64,000 nt of DNA from contig JANQSJ010000007.1 in NCBI GenBank assembly GCA_028284065.1, forward strand, positions 248,001 through 312,000, written 5' to 3'. Shown piece after piece: positions 16,453-25,194 of this stretch. The position numbers were made by a program, and so were the translations under genes. Under the pieces are notes generated by a model. It was not told the origin of the DNA and did not search any database. It was given only the letters and a program-made list of their open reading frames with translations. Origin of the DNA: Parvularculaceae bacterium (GTDB taxonomy: Bacteria; Pseudomonadota; Alphaproteobacteria; Caulobacterales; Parvularculaceae). Each line of letters starts with the position of its first letter. Within the stretch, counting starts at the first letter, position 1.

Positions 16453-17115
16453 ATGCTGAAACTGGTTGGCGGGCTCGCGACGGCGGCGGCGCTGGCGGCG
16501 GCGGCCGCATTTATTGGACTCCAAGCGCATGGGGCGAACGCCTCCCAGCAGGGCGCTGCGGAGAAATCCGTCGACGCGGCCTCATCAGACGAAACGCGCA
16601 CCGCGATCTTTGCCGGCGGCTGCTTCTGGTGCGTTGAGGCGGATTTCGAAAAGCTCGACGGCGTCGTGGCGGCGGTGTCCGGCTACACCGGCGGAACGCT
16701 TGAGAACCCAACCTATGAACAGGTCACCTATGGCCGCACCGGCCATTACGAGGCGGTCGAGATCACCTATGACCCGGGCGTCGTCAGCTATCGCGAGCTT
16801 GTGTCGTTCTTCTTCCGGACGATCGATCCGCTCGACGCTGAAGGTCAGTTCTGCGACCGCGGGTCCTCTTATCGGACGGCGATATTCGCCGAGACGGCGG
16901 ACGAACGCCTGACGGCCCTGGAGGAAAAGGAGCGGGCTGCGGCCGAACTCAAGGCGGAAGTGGTGACGCCGGTGATCGATCGCACGGCCTTCTACGTCGC
17001 GGAGGACTACCACCAGGACTATTATCTGAAGAACAAGATCAAGTACTCGCTCTACCGCACCGGTTGCGGCCGCGATCGGCGGCTCGCGCAGCTGTGGGGC
17101 GACAAGGCGTCCTGA
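16453..17115 (+). CDS. msrA: Exported peptide-methionine (S)-S-oxide reductase
   Basis: The 220-residue enzyme contains the MsrA core: GGCFWC with catalytic Cys57, SGYTGG, YEQVTYGRTGHYEAVEI, ITYDP, DRGSSYRTAIF, and YHQDYY near the end. An N-terminal hydrophobic stretch (residues 4-29, ending AHGANA) looks like a signal peptide, placing the enzyme in the periplasm to repair oxidised envelope proteins. I chose the ATG at 16453, which has GAGG about 8 bases upstream. The upstream ATG at 16423 would put ten polar residues before the signal. A distal cysteine (RTGCG) could act in recycling. Confidence 0.9.
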   Translation: MLKLVGGLATAAALAAAAAFIGLQAHGANASQQGAAEKSVDAASSDETRTAIFAGGCFWCVEADFEKLDGVVAAVSGYTGGTLENPTYEQVTYGRTGHYEAVEITYDPGVVSYRELVSFFFRTIDPLDAEGQFCDRGSSYRTAIFAETADERLTALEEKERAAAELKAEVVTPVIDRTAFYVAEDYHQDYYLKNKIKYSLYRTGCGRDRRLAQLWGDKAS

Positions 17116-17187
17116 CCCGCTTGCGCGGCTTGAAAGCGGCGCGATACCGCTCTATTTTGCAATGTGCGGCGCGAAGGCCGCGATATA

Positions 17188-17357
17188 GATCTTCGGGGCG
17201 GGGTGAAAGTCCCCACCGGCGGTGATGCGGAGCGGCCTTGGCCCTTCCGACAAGCCCGCGAGCGGAGAGATGGCGAGGCGCTTCGCGTCTAGTCGTCAGG
17301 AAGCAGGATCCGGTGCGATTCCGGAGCCGACGGTTACAGTCCGGATGGTAGAAGATC
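17188..17357 (+). ncRNA. FMN riboswitch (RFN element)
   Basis: The conserved RFN boxes are all present. The closing stem is GATCTTC (17188-17194) with GAAGATC (17351-17357). Inside are GGGGCGGGGTGAAAGTCCCC with CGGCGGTGAT, AGCCCGCGAGCG, GGATCCGGTGCGATTCCGG, and GCCGACGGTTACAGTCCGGA. The element binds FMN and shuts down the riboflavin genes that follow. About 100 bases separate it from the terminator at the start of ribD, which serves as the expression platform. Confidence 0.96.
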
Positions 17358-17455
17358 GGCGAAGCGCCCAGGCGGATTGGGCGCGCTCGGCATGGCGGGC
17401 GTGGTGCGCCCGTATCATCGTCGGGCGCGTCCGCGCGTAGGGCGATCGTTCAGAT

Positions 17456-17488
17456 AGCCCCGAAGCTCGACGAGCGACGGGGTTTTTT
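17456..17488 (+). terminator. Riboswitch-controlled rho-independent terminator
   Basis: The outer stem CCCCG/CGGGG (17458-17462, 17478-17482) encloses an inner stem GCTCG/CGAGC, followed at once by six T bases (17483-17488). The run of T ends one base before the GTG proposed as the ribD start, so the same hairpin could also block ribosome entry. Binding of FMN to the upstream element should favour this hairpin. A GCGCCCA/TGGGCGC hairpin at 17364-17384 may belong to the switching region. Confidence 0.8.
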
Positions 17489-17489
17489 C

Positions 17490-18653
17490 GTGCCTGCGGA
17501 CGACGACGACAGCGCTGTGACCCTTGGCGACCGAGGCCGCGATGGCGGACGGTTGGACGACGCCTTCATGGGCGAGGCGATCGCGCTTGCGCGCCGCGCC
17601 GAAGGCGACACATCCCCGAACCCGCTCGTAGGCTGCGTCCTTGTTAAAGACGGCGAGATCGTCGGCCGCGGCTGGCATAAGGGCCCCGGCCTCGCCCACG
17701 CCGAGGTCGCCGCCATCGCTGACGCCGGCGAGGCAGGCCGCGGCGCAGTCGCCTATGTGACGTTGGAGCCGTGCGACCACACCGGCCGCACCGGTCCGTG
17801 CACCGAGGCCCTCATCGCCGCCGGCGTCCGCGAAGTCGTCTACGCCGTCGCCGACCCGAACCCCCTCGCCGCCGGCGGCGCAAAGCGACTTGAAGCGGCC
17901 GGCGTCGCGGTGCGCGCCGGCGTCCGCGAGAGCGAAGCCCGCGAAATGAACCGCGCCTGGGTCCACGCCACGACGTTCGCCCGGCCTTACGTCGTCGCCA
18001 AGGCGGCGATGAGCCTCGACGGACGGATCGCCACGCGGACAGGCTCCAGCAAATGGCTCACCGGCCCGGCGGCCCGCCGCGAGGGACATAAAATCCGGGC
18101 GCAGAGCGACGCGATCCTGGTCGGCGCGGGGACGATCGCCGCAGACGACCCCGCCCTCACCGCGCGGATCGACGGGGAAATACGATCTCCCTTACGCATC
18201 GTCCTTGATTCCACGGGCGCCTCGCCGCTCGGCGCAAAGGCGTTTGAGCGCTCCCGCGCCCCGTCCGAAGCCAGCGCGCTTCTGGCGACCACGGCAAGGT
18301 GTCCCGCCGATCGCCAGGCGGCGTTCGAAGCGGCCGGCGTCGACGTTGCGGTTTGCGCCGCGGATGACGACGGCCGCGTCGATCTCGACGAGCTAATGGC
18401 GGACCTTCACAAGCGCGAAATTCGTTCGCTGATGATTGAAGGCGGCGGAACCGTCCTCGGCGCATTCCTCGACCGCGACCTTATCGACGAGGTTCGCCTC
18501 TTCTATGCGCCGCTTCTGATCGGCGGCGGCAAACCCGCCTTTGACGGCGCCGGCGTCGCGCGAGTCGCCAATGCCGGCGGCTTCGAATTCGACCCGCCCG
18601 AAGCGGTGGCCGCTGATTTTCTGGTGCGCGGCCGCCGCCGGAGGGACGGCTGA
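17490..18653 (+). CDS. ribD: Bifunctional diaminohydroxyphosphoribosylaminopyrimidine deaminase/5-amino-6-(5-phosphoribosylamino)uracil reductase
   Basis: This 387-residue enzyme carries out steps 2 and 3 of riboflavin synthesis. The deaminase half (to about residue 150) has the zinc site HAEV and PCDHTGRTGPC, with TSPNPLVGCVLV upstream. The reductase half has KAAMSLDGRIAT, GPAARREGHKIRAQSDAILVGAGT and EGGGTVLGAFLD. The start is uncertain. GTG at 17490 lies directly after the terminator T run and has no Shine-Dalgarno; a later GTG within the first 15 codons could be used. The core begins before the ATG at 17568, so that ATG is too late. The stop overlaps the ribE ATG by one base. Confidence 0.92.
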   Translation: MPADDDDSAVTLGDRGRDGGRLDDAFMGEAIALARRAEGDTSPNPLVGCVLVKDGEIVGRGWHKGPGLAHAEVAAIADAGEAGRGAVAYVTLEPCDHTGRTGPCTEALIAAGVREVVYAVADPNPLAAGGAKRLEAAGVAVRAGVRESEAREMNRAWVHATTFARPYVVAKAAMSLDGRIATRTGSSKWLTGPAARREGHKIRAQSDAILVGAGTIAADDPALTARIDGEIRSPLRIVLDSTGASPLGAKAFERSRAPSEASALLATTARCPADRQAAFEAAGVDVAVCAADDDGRVDLDELMADLHKREIRSLMIEGGGTVLGAFLDRDLIDEVRLFYAPLLIGGGKPAFDGAGVARVANAGGFEFDPPEAVAADFLVRGRRRRDG

Positions 18654-19270
18654 TGTTTACGGGACTTGTTGAAGAGATCGGCCGCGTTGAACGGCTCGGA
18701 CCCGAGGACGGCGGCTTCCGGCTGACAGTCGCGGCGAAGACCGTTCTTGAGGACGCGCGCGAAGGTGACTCCATTGCGGTGAATGGCGTCTGCCTCACTG
18801 TTGAGCGCCGAACCGAAGATACGTTCACCGTCGGCCTTGCGCCGGAAACCCTGTCGCGGACCAATCTCGGCGCGCTGCAGGCGGGCGCGCCCGTCAATCT
18901 AGAACGCGCCGCCCTGCCGACGACGCGCCTTGGCGGGCATTACGTGCAGGGCCATGTGGACGGAACCGGCGTCATCAAGGCGTTTCGTCCCGATGCGGAC
19001 GCATTGTGGATGTCGGTCGCGCTCGACCCCGCGCTGATGCGCTATATCGCCCCCAAGGGCTATGCGGCGATCGACGGCGCCTCGCTTACCGTCGTTAATG
19101 TGGGCGAGGACTGGTTCGACGTGACGCTCATCGCCTACAGCCAGGAAAAACTCATCCTGCCCCGGAAGGCGCCGGGCGACAGGGTCAATATCGAAGTCGA
19201 TATTCTCGCCAAATATGTCGAACGCCTCGCCGCGCCGGCCGTCGCCGGCGCGCAGGCATTGTCGGCCTGA
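18653..19270 (+). CDS. ribE: Riboflavin synthase, alpha chain
   Basis: The protein has 205 residues, the usual length, and the internal duplication of the family. Both halves carry a MFTGLVEEIG-like or GYAAIDGASLTV-like strand, and SIAVNGVCLTV and LGGHYVQGHVDGTG are diagnostic. It dismutates two molecules of 6,7-dimethyl-8-ribityllumazine to riboflavin and the pyrimidine precursor. Its ATG overlaps the ribD stop (TGATG), so translation is coupled. Confidence 0.95.
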   Translation: MFTGLVEEIGRVERLGPEDGGFRLTVAAKTVLEDAREGDSIAVNGVCLTVERRTEDTFTVGLAPETLSRTNLGALQAGAPVNLERAALPTTRLGGHYVQGHVDGTGVIKAFRPDADALWMSVALDPALMRYIAPKGYAAIDGASLTVVNVGEDWFDVTLIAYSQEKLILPRKAPGDRVNIEVDILAKYVERLAAPAVAGAQALSA

Positions 19271-19318
19271 CCGCGACGGCAATTGGAAGCGGGATAAAAA
19301 GAGGAGCAGCGCGCGAAA

Positions 19319-19975
19319 ATGCCCATCGCCCACATGGAGGACGCCATCGCCGACTTCGGCGCCGGCCGGTTCGTTATCATCGTCGACGATGAGAATCGCG
19401 AGAACGAGGGCGACCTCGCCATCGCGGCCGAGTTCGCGGACGCGGCGGCGGTTAATTTCTGCGCCATGCACGGACGCGGGCTGGTTTGCTGCGCCATGGC
19501 GGGAGACCTCATAGACCGCTTCAGCCTGCCGATGATGGTGCCGCCCCACCGCAATCGCTCCGGGTTCGGAACGGCGTTCACGATCTCCGTCGAAGCGGCG
19601 ACGGGCGTGACGACCGGCATTTCAGCCGCGGACCGGGCGCGGACGATTGAAGCGCTGATTGCGCCGGACGCAAAGCCGGAGGATATCGTTACGCCAGGCC
19701 ACATGTTCCCTTTGCGCGCGCGGCCCGGCGGCGTGCTGGAGCGCGACGGCCAGACGGAGGCGAGCGTCGACCTCGCCATTCTCGCCGACCGCACGCCCGC
19801 CGCGATGATCTGCGAGGTGATGAAGGACGACGGCGAGATGGCGCGGCTGCCCGACCTTGAGGCGTTCGCCGAACGCCACGGCATCAACATTATTTCGGTC
19901 GAGGCGATCGCCGCCTGGCGCCGCGAGATCGAAGCGCCGGCCGCCGGACGCGCCGTCGCCGGCGCCGGCGCCTAG
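19319..19975 (+). CDS. ribB: 3,4-dihydroxy-2-butanone 4-phosphate synthase
   Basis: The 218-residue protein converts ribulose 5-phosphate to the four-carbon precursor of riboflavin. The acidic metal-binding loop [11 protein letters not shown] is at residues 23-33. [34 protein letters not shown] and TEASVDLA complete the family signature. It is monofunctional: the GTP cyclohydrolase II domain that is often fused in alphaproteobacteria (RibBA) is absent. A 48-bp gap follows ribE. Confidence 0.95.
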   Translation: MPIAHMEDAIADFGAGRFVIIVDDENRENEGDLAIAAEFADAAAVNFCAMHGRGLVCCAMAGDLIDRFSLPMMVPPHRNRSGFGTAFTISVEAATGVTTGISAADRARTIEALIAPDAKPEDIVTPGHMFPLRARPGGVLERDGQTEASVDLAILADRTPAAMICEVMKDDGEMARLPDLEAFAERHGINIISVEAIAAWRREIEAPAAGRAVAGAGA

Positions 19976-19988
19976 ATGGGAGGATAAC

Positions 19989-20471
19989 GTGCCAAAGTTC
20001 GAAGGCATGATGACGGGCGCAGGCCTTAAGGTCGCGATCGTCTCCACGCGGTGGAATGACTTTATCGTCGAACGCCTCGTCGACGGCGCGCGCGACGCCT
20101 TGCGCCGCCATGGCGTCGCGCCCGGCGACATCGACGTCGCGGTCGCCCCCGGCGCGTTCGAGACGCCGACCGTCGCCCGCAAGCTCGCTGAATCGCGCCG
20201 CTATGACGCCATCGTCGTTCTCGGCTGCGTCATTCGCGGCGCGACGCCGCATTTCGACTATGTCGCCGGCGCCGCGGCGAATGGCGCGGCCGACGTCGCG
20301 GCGTCGACCGGCGTGCCGACCACTTTCGGCGTCCTGACGACCGACACCATCGAACAGGCCGTCGAACGCGCCGGAACCAAGGCCGGCAATAAGGGCGCGG
20401 AAGCCGCCCTCGCCGCCATCGAACTCGTCAATCTATGCCGGTCGATCGAGGCCGGCGCCGCCGGAGAGTAA
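19989..20471 (+). CDS. ribH: 6,7-dimethyl-8-ribityllumazine synthase
   Basis: I place the start at GTG 19989, preceded by GGGAGGA, giving 160 residues; the longer frame back to 19857 merely reads through the end of ribB. The conserved blocks are [46 protein letters not shown] and [28 protein letters not shown]. It condenses the RibB product with the pyrimidine, forming lumazine. It is the fourth gene of the FMN-controlled operon, 13 bp after ribB. Confidence 0.95.
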   Translation: MPKFEGMMTGAGLKVAIVSTRWNDFIVERLVDGARDALRRHGVAPGDIDVAVAPGAFETPTVARKLAESRRYDAIVVLGCVIRGATPHFDYVAGAAANGAADVAASTGVPTTFGVLTTDTIEQAVERAGTKAGNKGAEAALAAIELVNLCRSIEAGAAGE

Positions 20472-20475
20472 TCCC

Positions 20476-21093
20476 ATGGACGGACAAGCAGTTGATATAG
20501 CCTCCGCCGCGAGCCTCGCGCCGACGCCTGACCGGGCGGCCGCCGAGGAGGCGGTGCGCACGCTCCTCGCCTATTACGGCGAGGACCCGGCGCGCGAAGG
20601 CCTTCTCGACACGCCGCGCCGCTTCGTCGACGCATTCGAGGAGTATCTGGCGGGGTACAAGGAGGACCCGGTCGGGCTTCTCTCGCGCACCTTCGAAGAG
20701 GTCGAGGGATATGACGATATCGTCCTTCTGCGGAACATTCGCCTGGAAAGCCATTGCGAACACCATATCGCGCCGATCATCGGTACGGCGCATGTGGCGT
20801 ATCTGCCGTCCGACCGGGTCGTCGGGATATCGAAACTCGCGCGGGTCGTCGAGGCTTACGCCCGCCGCCTGCAAAGCCAGGAAATCCTGACCGAGCAGAT
20901 CGCCGACGCCATCGAAACGGCGCTGAAGCCGAAAGGCGTCGCGGTGCTGATCGACGCGCAGCATTACTGCATTGCGACCCGAGGCGTGCACAAAACGGAA
21001 GTCTCGTGCGTGACGCAAAAGATGACCGGGGCGTTTCGCGACGAGCCGAACCTTGAGGCGCGTTTCCTGCGGCTCATCGGCGCCGATCGCTGA
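20476..21093 (+). CDS. folE: GTP cyclohydrolase I (FolE type)
   Basis: The 205-residue protein has the FolE signatures. The zinc-site block is [22 protein letters not shown], followed by [42 protein letters not shown] and the late MTGAFRDEP. It opens GTP to dihydroneopterin triphosphate for folate or pterin synthesis. It starts 4 bp after ribH, where many alphaproteobacteria have nusB, and so appears to share FMN riboswitch control with the riboflavin genes. No GTP cyclohydrolase II gene is in this window, so riboflavin synthesis needs ribA elsewhere. Confidence 0.94.
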   Translation: MDGQAVDIASAASLAPTPDRAAAEEAVRTLLAYYGEDPAREGLLDTPRRFVDAFEEYLAGYKEDPVGLLSRTFEEVEGYDDIVLLRNIRLESHCEHHIAPIIGTAHVAYLPSDRVVGISKLARVVEAYARRLQSQEILTEQIADAIETALKPKGVAVLIDAQHYCIATRGVHKTEVSCVTQKMTGAFRDEPNLEARFLRLIGADR

Positions 21094-21102
21094 GGCTGGA
21101 GC

Positions 21103-21130
21103 CTTTAGCATTCCTTCCGAATCGCTAAAG
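21103..21130. terminator. Hairpin between convergent folE and mipZ, REP-like
   Basis: The arms CTTTAGC (21103-21109) and GCTAAAG (21124-21130) enclose 14 bases. A T-rich stretch follows at about 21140-21150. The GCTAAAGCG core also occurs in the dyad elements at 28392-28537, so this may be a dispersed intergenic repeat used as a terminator for both convergent genes. Confidence 0.45.
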
Positions 21131-21163
21131 CGGCGCGATATTTGTTTTGCCGCGCGTTCGACG

Positions 21164-22048
21164 TTAAGCGGCGGCGACGCCGGACTTGCCGGACGCATCG
21201 GGCCGGTATGCGGGCGCTGACCGACCGGCGCCATCGCGCTCGGCCGCGGGGTTCGACAGATTGAGCGTCGCGATGAGCGAGCGGATTTCAAGCCGCGCCG
21301 TGACGTGGCTCATGGTCGACAGGCGTATCGGCGCATTCTTGCCGCCGAGATCAAGCAGCGTCAGCCCTTTCGGAAACAGCTCGCGATAGATCACCCGGTC
21401 GCCAAAGCCGCGGGCCAGGCGAAACCCGATGCGCGCGGACAGATCGTCGAGCTTCTCGCCCATGTGCCGCTTGTTATTGGCGCGGGTCGCGGACAGCCTG
21501 TTGCGCATGACGATCCAGTCGATGCCGCCCTTGACGCCAGACATCGCGCGGCGCTTGCGCGCCTGCCAGACCATCTCGCTGTAAAGGCTCGGGCCCAGAA
21601 CGTCGCCGGTCTCCGGATCGATGCGCGCGAGCAGGTCGAAATCGACAAAGCTGTCGTTCAGCGGCGTGACGATCGTATCCGCATGTGCGTGCGCCAGCCG
21701 CGACAGGTGCGTATCGGCGCCCGGGCAGTCAATCACCACGAAGTCGCAGTGCGCGAGATTGGAAAAAGCGGTCTGCAGGCGCTCGGTCTCTTCGCGCCAC
21801 GCCTGCTCCCGGCTATCGAGGCTGGACGGGTCGACGCGCGGGTTTTCCGGAAATACAAGCTCCGAACCCGTCATTTCCGCAAACGCCCGGCGGTTTTCAA
21901 GGTACCGAGACAGGCTCCGCTGACGCATGTCGAGGTCGATCGCAGCTACGGACGCGCCGCTCTTCAGGAGCGCGACCACAACATGCATGGCGGCGGTGGA
22001 CTTTCCGGAACCGCCCTTTTCATTGCCGAGAACGATGACGTGAGTCAC
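21164..22048 (-). CDS. mipZ: ParA-type division-plane positioning ATPase
   Basis: From GTG 22048 the protein has 294 residues. It is a deviant-Walker ATPase: HVIVLGNEKGGSGKST (P-loop), IDLDMRQRSLSRYLENRR, VIDCPGAD and TPLNDSFVDFDLLARIDP. The last two segments and the FRLARGFGDRVIYRELFPKGLTLLD region distinguish MipZ from ParA and Soj. MipZ binds ParB near the poles and blocks FtsZ assembly away from midcell. The frame continues to an ATG at 22114, but those residues are not family-like; the GTG has AAAGG about 11 bases upstream, which is weak. A C-terminal tail of about 30 residues is unusual. Confidence 0.9.
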   Translation of the reverse strand: MTHVIVLGNEKGGSGKSTAAMHVVVALLKSGASVAAIDLDMRQRSLSRYLENRRAFAEMTGSELVFPENPRVDPSSLDSREQAWREETERLQTAFSNLAHCDFVVIDCPGADTHLSRLAHAHADTIVTPLNDSFVDFDLLARIDPETGDVLGPSLYSEMVWQARKRRAMSGVKGGIDWIVMRNRLSATRANNKRHMGEKLDDLSARIGFRLARGFGDRVIYRELFPKGLTLLDLGGKNAPIRLSTMSHVTARLEIRSLIATLNLSNPAAERDGAGRSAPAYRPDASGKSGVAAA

Positions 22049-22203
22049 GGGCGAGCCGACCTTTCGTTTGGGCGCATCTGGCGGTCTTCGAGCTTTCAAG
22101 CCAATACCGCCCATCCCACTTTGGGACGTCGGCCGCTTAACAGCCCGTTAACGCGCTTTCGCTGACATGTCGCTATCGTCAAATTTGTTTGTCGGAGGCT
22201 GCC

Positions 22204-23061
22204 GTGATTCTCAGCTTGCGCGCGCCGGCGCGGCGCCGTCGCGCCGTCTCATGGTGGCGGGCGGCCTGCCTCGGGTCCGCGATCGCGTCAGGCGCCGGCG
22301 GCGCGGCCCATGCGCAACTGATCGTTTCGCCCCTGCGCGCCGTCATAACGCGGGATGCGCGGGAGGCGACGATCGAGGTGTCTAATCCGTCGGACCGAAT
22401 CGTCACCGCGCGCGCGGACTGGATTGATCTTGCCGCCGGCATTGATGGCTATATCGAGGCTGACGCGGAAGCGCGTCAGCATCTCAGCGCGGCGCCCATG
22501 CTGAGTCTGGAACCGGCGTCGATTCGCCTTGAGCCCGGCGCGCGCCGGCGCGTGCGGCTTCGCCTGCGCGACGACGCCAAGGTCCCCAAGGGAGAGCGGC
22601 GGTCGCACCTCCTCCTTTCCTCTGCGCCGTCGCGCAGCCCGCTGCGGCGAACGAGCGGCGGGCTTCGGGCGGACATCAGCCTGTCAATCTCGCTGCCTGT
22701 GCTCGTGCGCGGCGCAGGCCAGATAAAGGAAGTGCGCGCCGCCTTCGAAGCGACGCGGCTCGACAGGGACAAGGCGGGCGACCTGCTGCTTGTCACCGAC
22801 ATTCGCCGCACGGGTCCCTATTCGCCCTATGGCGCGCTCTCGGCGACATTCGACCCGAAGGGCGGCGACGGCCCGATAGAGCTGGCGCGTCTCGACAATG
22901 TCGCAGCACCCATAGACGCCCCGACGACGCGACTCCGCCTGCCTTTAGGCCGCGACGCCCTGCCCGCCGGCGCATTGACCCTCGTTTACGAAGGACGCGC
23001 GGAGTTCGACGGAACGACATTCGCAGAGCGGCGGTTCGACATCGCCCCGCCGCCCGAATGA
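22204..23061 (+). CDS. Periplasmic pilus/fimbrial assembly chaperone-like protein (PapD type)
   Basis: I chose GTG 22204, which has GGAGG five bases upstream, giving 285 residues; the frame extends to a TTG at 22189. An arginine-rich N-terminus and hydrophobic stretch form a signal peptide ending GGAAHAQ. The N-terminal immunoglobulin-like domain fits PapD chaperones (LIVSPLRAVITRDAREATIEVSNPSDR, SLEPASIRLEPGARRRVRLRL). The second domain is more diverged. Such chaperones fold secreted subunits in the periplasm. No usher or pilin gene adjoins it in this window, so a role in pilus assembly is inference. Confidence 0.72.
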   Translation: MILSLRAPARRRRAVSWWRAACLGSAIASGAGGAAHAQLIVSPLRAVITRDAREATIEVSNPSDRIVTARADWIDLAAGIDGYIEADAEARQHLSAAPMLSLEPASIRLEPGARRRVRLRLRDDAKVPKGERRSHLLLSSAPSRSPLRRTSGGLRADISLSISLPVLVRGAGQIKEVRAAFEATRLDRDKAGDLLLVTDIRRTGPYSPYGALSATFDPKGGDGPIELARLDNVAAPIDAPTTRLRLPLGRDALPAGALTLVYEGRAEFDGTTFAERRFDIAPPPE

Positions 23062-23199
23062 GGTCGGCTTAGAGCGAGTTGCGGTGAGAGCTGTTGCAGC
23101 GAAAGCGGTTGCGGCGAAAGCGGTTCACCGGTTTCGCGTCGCAAGCCGCGCAATCGAAATTGAGAGCCGTTCGCCTGGCTCGCCTCGGACGCAAACGGC

Positions 23200-23970
23200 T
23201 TAATCCCCGGCGGCGAGGGAAAGCCGCTTGCCCGTGAATGTCACCACGCGGCAATACTGGCTCTTAGCAGTCAACGCCTTGCATAGCTCTTTTGCGGTGC
23301 CCTCGGACGCGAAGCCGCCGCCGATCAGGCGAAATATCTCACCGCGGCCTTCTATCTCGACCGTTTCCGTGCGCGGCTCAAGGAGACCCAGTTCATCCGG
23401 ATACGAACGCTGAAGACGTCGCCAACCCTCCTTGGCGAAGCTCTCACGGCTGTAGCTGTCAAGATGCACGCCCCACAGGACGCTCGATAATGAAAGCGCG
23501 TCGCCGCCGGCTTCATTCTCGAAGACGGTCTCCGCCGACGCGAATGTCGGCTGCACAAGCCGCGGCGCAGCCTCCACCGGCGCTTGCTCGCGCGGCAAGT
23601 CAATCCCGGGGGCCGGCGCGGAAATCACCGGCGCGGCGGGGGTCGGCTGAGGCTGCGGGGCATCGGCGCTCGGCAGGTCGCGCGGATCAGCTCCGGCGGG
23701 GCCGGCTTCAGGCGGCGCGTCCGCTTCGGCCGTATCCGCGATACGCGCCACCAGTTCGGCGATCCGCTGGCGCAAGGTTCGGTTCTCGATTTCGAGCGAC
23801 GCCACCTTGGTTTCAAGGTCGCTTACGACGCCGGCGGACGCGCCGCCGGGCATGGGGCCAAAACCGATCGACTCGCCGTCCTTGGGACCTCCGGACGCGC
23901 AACCGGCGATCGCCAGCGCTGACGCAGCCGCAACCGATTTCATCACCGCCCGACAAGTTTTCGACAGCAT
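23200..23970 (-). CDS. Lipoprotein with coiled coil and SPOR-like C-terminal domain
   Basis: Starting at ATG 23970 the product has 256 residues. GTG 23985 and ATG 23943 are alternatives. A lipobox (IAGC, Cys24) follows a short signal sequence. Residues about 45-85 form a coiled coil (DLETKVASLEIENRTLRQRIAELVARI), then a Pro/Ala linker, then a C-terminal globular part (WGVHLDSYSRESFAKEGWRRLQRSYP, GFASEGTAKELCKAL) that looks like a SPOR or sporulation-related repeat. It is probably anchored in the outer membrane and might bind peptidoglycan. The function is not established. Confidence 0.75.
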   Translation of the reverse strand: MLSKTCRAVMKSVAAASALAIAGCASGGPKDGESIGFGPMPGGASAGVVSDLETKVASLEIENRTLRQRIAELVARIADTAEADAPPEAGPAGADPRDLPSADAPQPQPTPAAPVISAPAPGIDLPREQAPVEAAPRLVQPTFASAETVFENEAGGDALSLSSVLWGVHLDSYSRESFAKEGWRRLQRSYPDELGLLEPRTETVEIEGRGEIFRLIGGGFASEGTAKELCKALTAKSQYCRVVTFTGKRLSLAAGD

Positions 23971-24303
23971 CTGCAATTCACTCACCCCGCGCCGGCTCGC
24001 CGCCCGCAGGGAAGCAAGCGACTGGCGGACCGCGCGCGCCTGACCAGATCAGCCCCGCTCTTCATAGGTATCCCTTCCGCGCCAAGCGCGCCACATTGGC
24101 GGCCCTCCCGGCATTTAACCGGCAGCCGCGCCCTCTCCCAAGCCCGCAACGCCATCCCGGCGCCGCCACGTCTGCGCGCCGGCGGCCTCAAGGCCTTGCG
24201 CAAACCCGCGCGGCCTGAAAAACCACGAGCGCCGGGGCCTCCCGCGCGCATATCGTCGTTCGCATTACCCGCGCCGATCATTAACCATACGTAATTGTAA
24301 TCT
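23971..24303. other. Divergent intergenic region
   Basis: About 330 bp separate the SPOR-like lipoprotein start from panC. I see no protein-like reading frame. The stretch from about 24280 to 24303 just before panC is AT-rich (TTAACCATACGTAATTGTAA) and may hold promoter elements; there is no clear Shine-Dalgarno in front of panC. Confidence 0.4.
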
Positions 24304-25194
24304 ATGTCAACGCAACAAAAAACCGCGGAAACGGCGATTCCCGTCGACCAGACAAAAGCGGCGATTCGGACGCGTCTCGCCGACTTGCGGTCTGCGGGGG
24401 CCAGTATCGCCCTCGTCCCGACCATGGGGGCGCTGCACGAAGGACACTTGAGCCTCGTCTCGGTCGCGCTCGCCAACGCGGATCGCGTCGTCGCCAGCAT
24501 CTTCGTCAATCCGAAGCAGTTCGCGCCGGGCGAGGACCTCGACCGGTATCCGCGCACGCTCCACGCCGACCTTCAGCGGCTCGCTGAGGCCGGCGCGCAT
24601 GCGGCGTTCATCCCCGCGACCGAGCAGATGTATCCCGACGGTTTTCAGACAAGCGTCGAGGTCGGCGAGCTCGCAGCGCCTTTGTGCGGACGCTCGCGGC
24701 CGCACTTTTTCGGCGGCGTCGCCACCGTGGTCGCTAAGCTTTTTACGCAGACGCGGCCGGACGTCGCGGTCTTCGGCGAGAAGGACTATCAGCAATTGCT
24801 GATCATCAGGCGCATGGCGAGGGACCTTGATCTCGATGTCGAAGTGATTGGCGCGCCGATCATCCGCCACGAGGACGGGCTCGCCATGTCCTCCCGCAAC
24901 GCCTACCTCTCGGCCGAGGAGCGCGCGCGCGCGAGCGTTCTGTCCCGCGCGATCCGCCAGGCCGCAGAGGCGATAGAAGCGGGCGCAAAGCCGGCAGCGG
25001 CGCTTGAAGACGCAAAAGGCATGTTGCGCGCGGCCGGCGTCGCCGACATCGACTATCTCGAAGCGCGGCGGTCCGACGACCTAGCCGCGCTTGCCGACGG
25101 AGACGGCGTGGAAGCCCGCGTCTTCGTCGCGGCGCATGTGGGCGGGGCGCGGCTCATCGACAACTGGCCCGTCAGGGCGCGGAGCAAATCATGA
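24304..25194 (+). CDS. panC: Pantoate--beta-alanine ligase
   Basis: This 296-residue enzyme joins pantoate and beta-alanine using ATP in the pantothenate/CoA pathway. The signatures are VPTMGALHEGHLSLV with the HxGH nucleotide motif at 45-48, SIFVNPKQFAPGEDLDRYPR, FFGGVATVVAKLF, VFGEKDYQQLLIIRRM and MSSRNAYLSAEERARA. The N-terminus is about 15 residues longer than usual, so an internal start is possible, although no ATG lies between. A 140-residue gene overlaps its stop by 4 bp. Confidence 0.94.
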   Translation: MSTQQKTAETAIPVDQTKAAIRTRLADLRSAGASIALVPTMGALHEGHLSLVSVALANADRVVASIFVNPKQFAPGEDLDRYPRTLHADLQRLAEAGAHAAFIPATEQMYPDGFQTSVEVGELAAPLCGRSRPHFFGGVATVVAKLFTQTRPDVAVFGEKDYQQLLIIRRMARDLDLDVEVIGAPIIRHEDGLAMSSRNAYLSAEERARASVLSRAIRQAAEAIEAGAKPAAALEDAKGMLRAAGVADIDYLEARRSDDLAALADGDGVEARVFVAAHVGGARLIDNWPVRARSKS

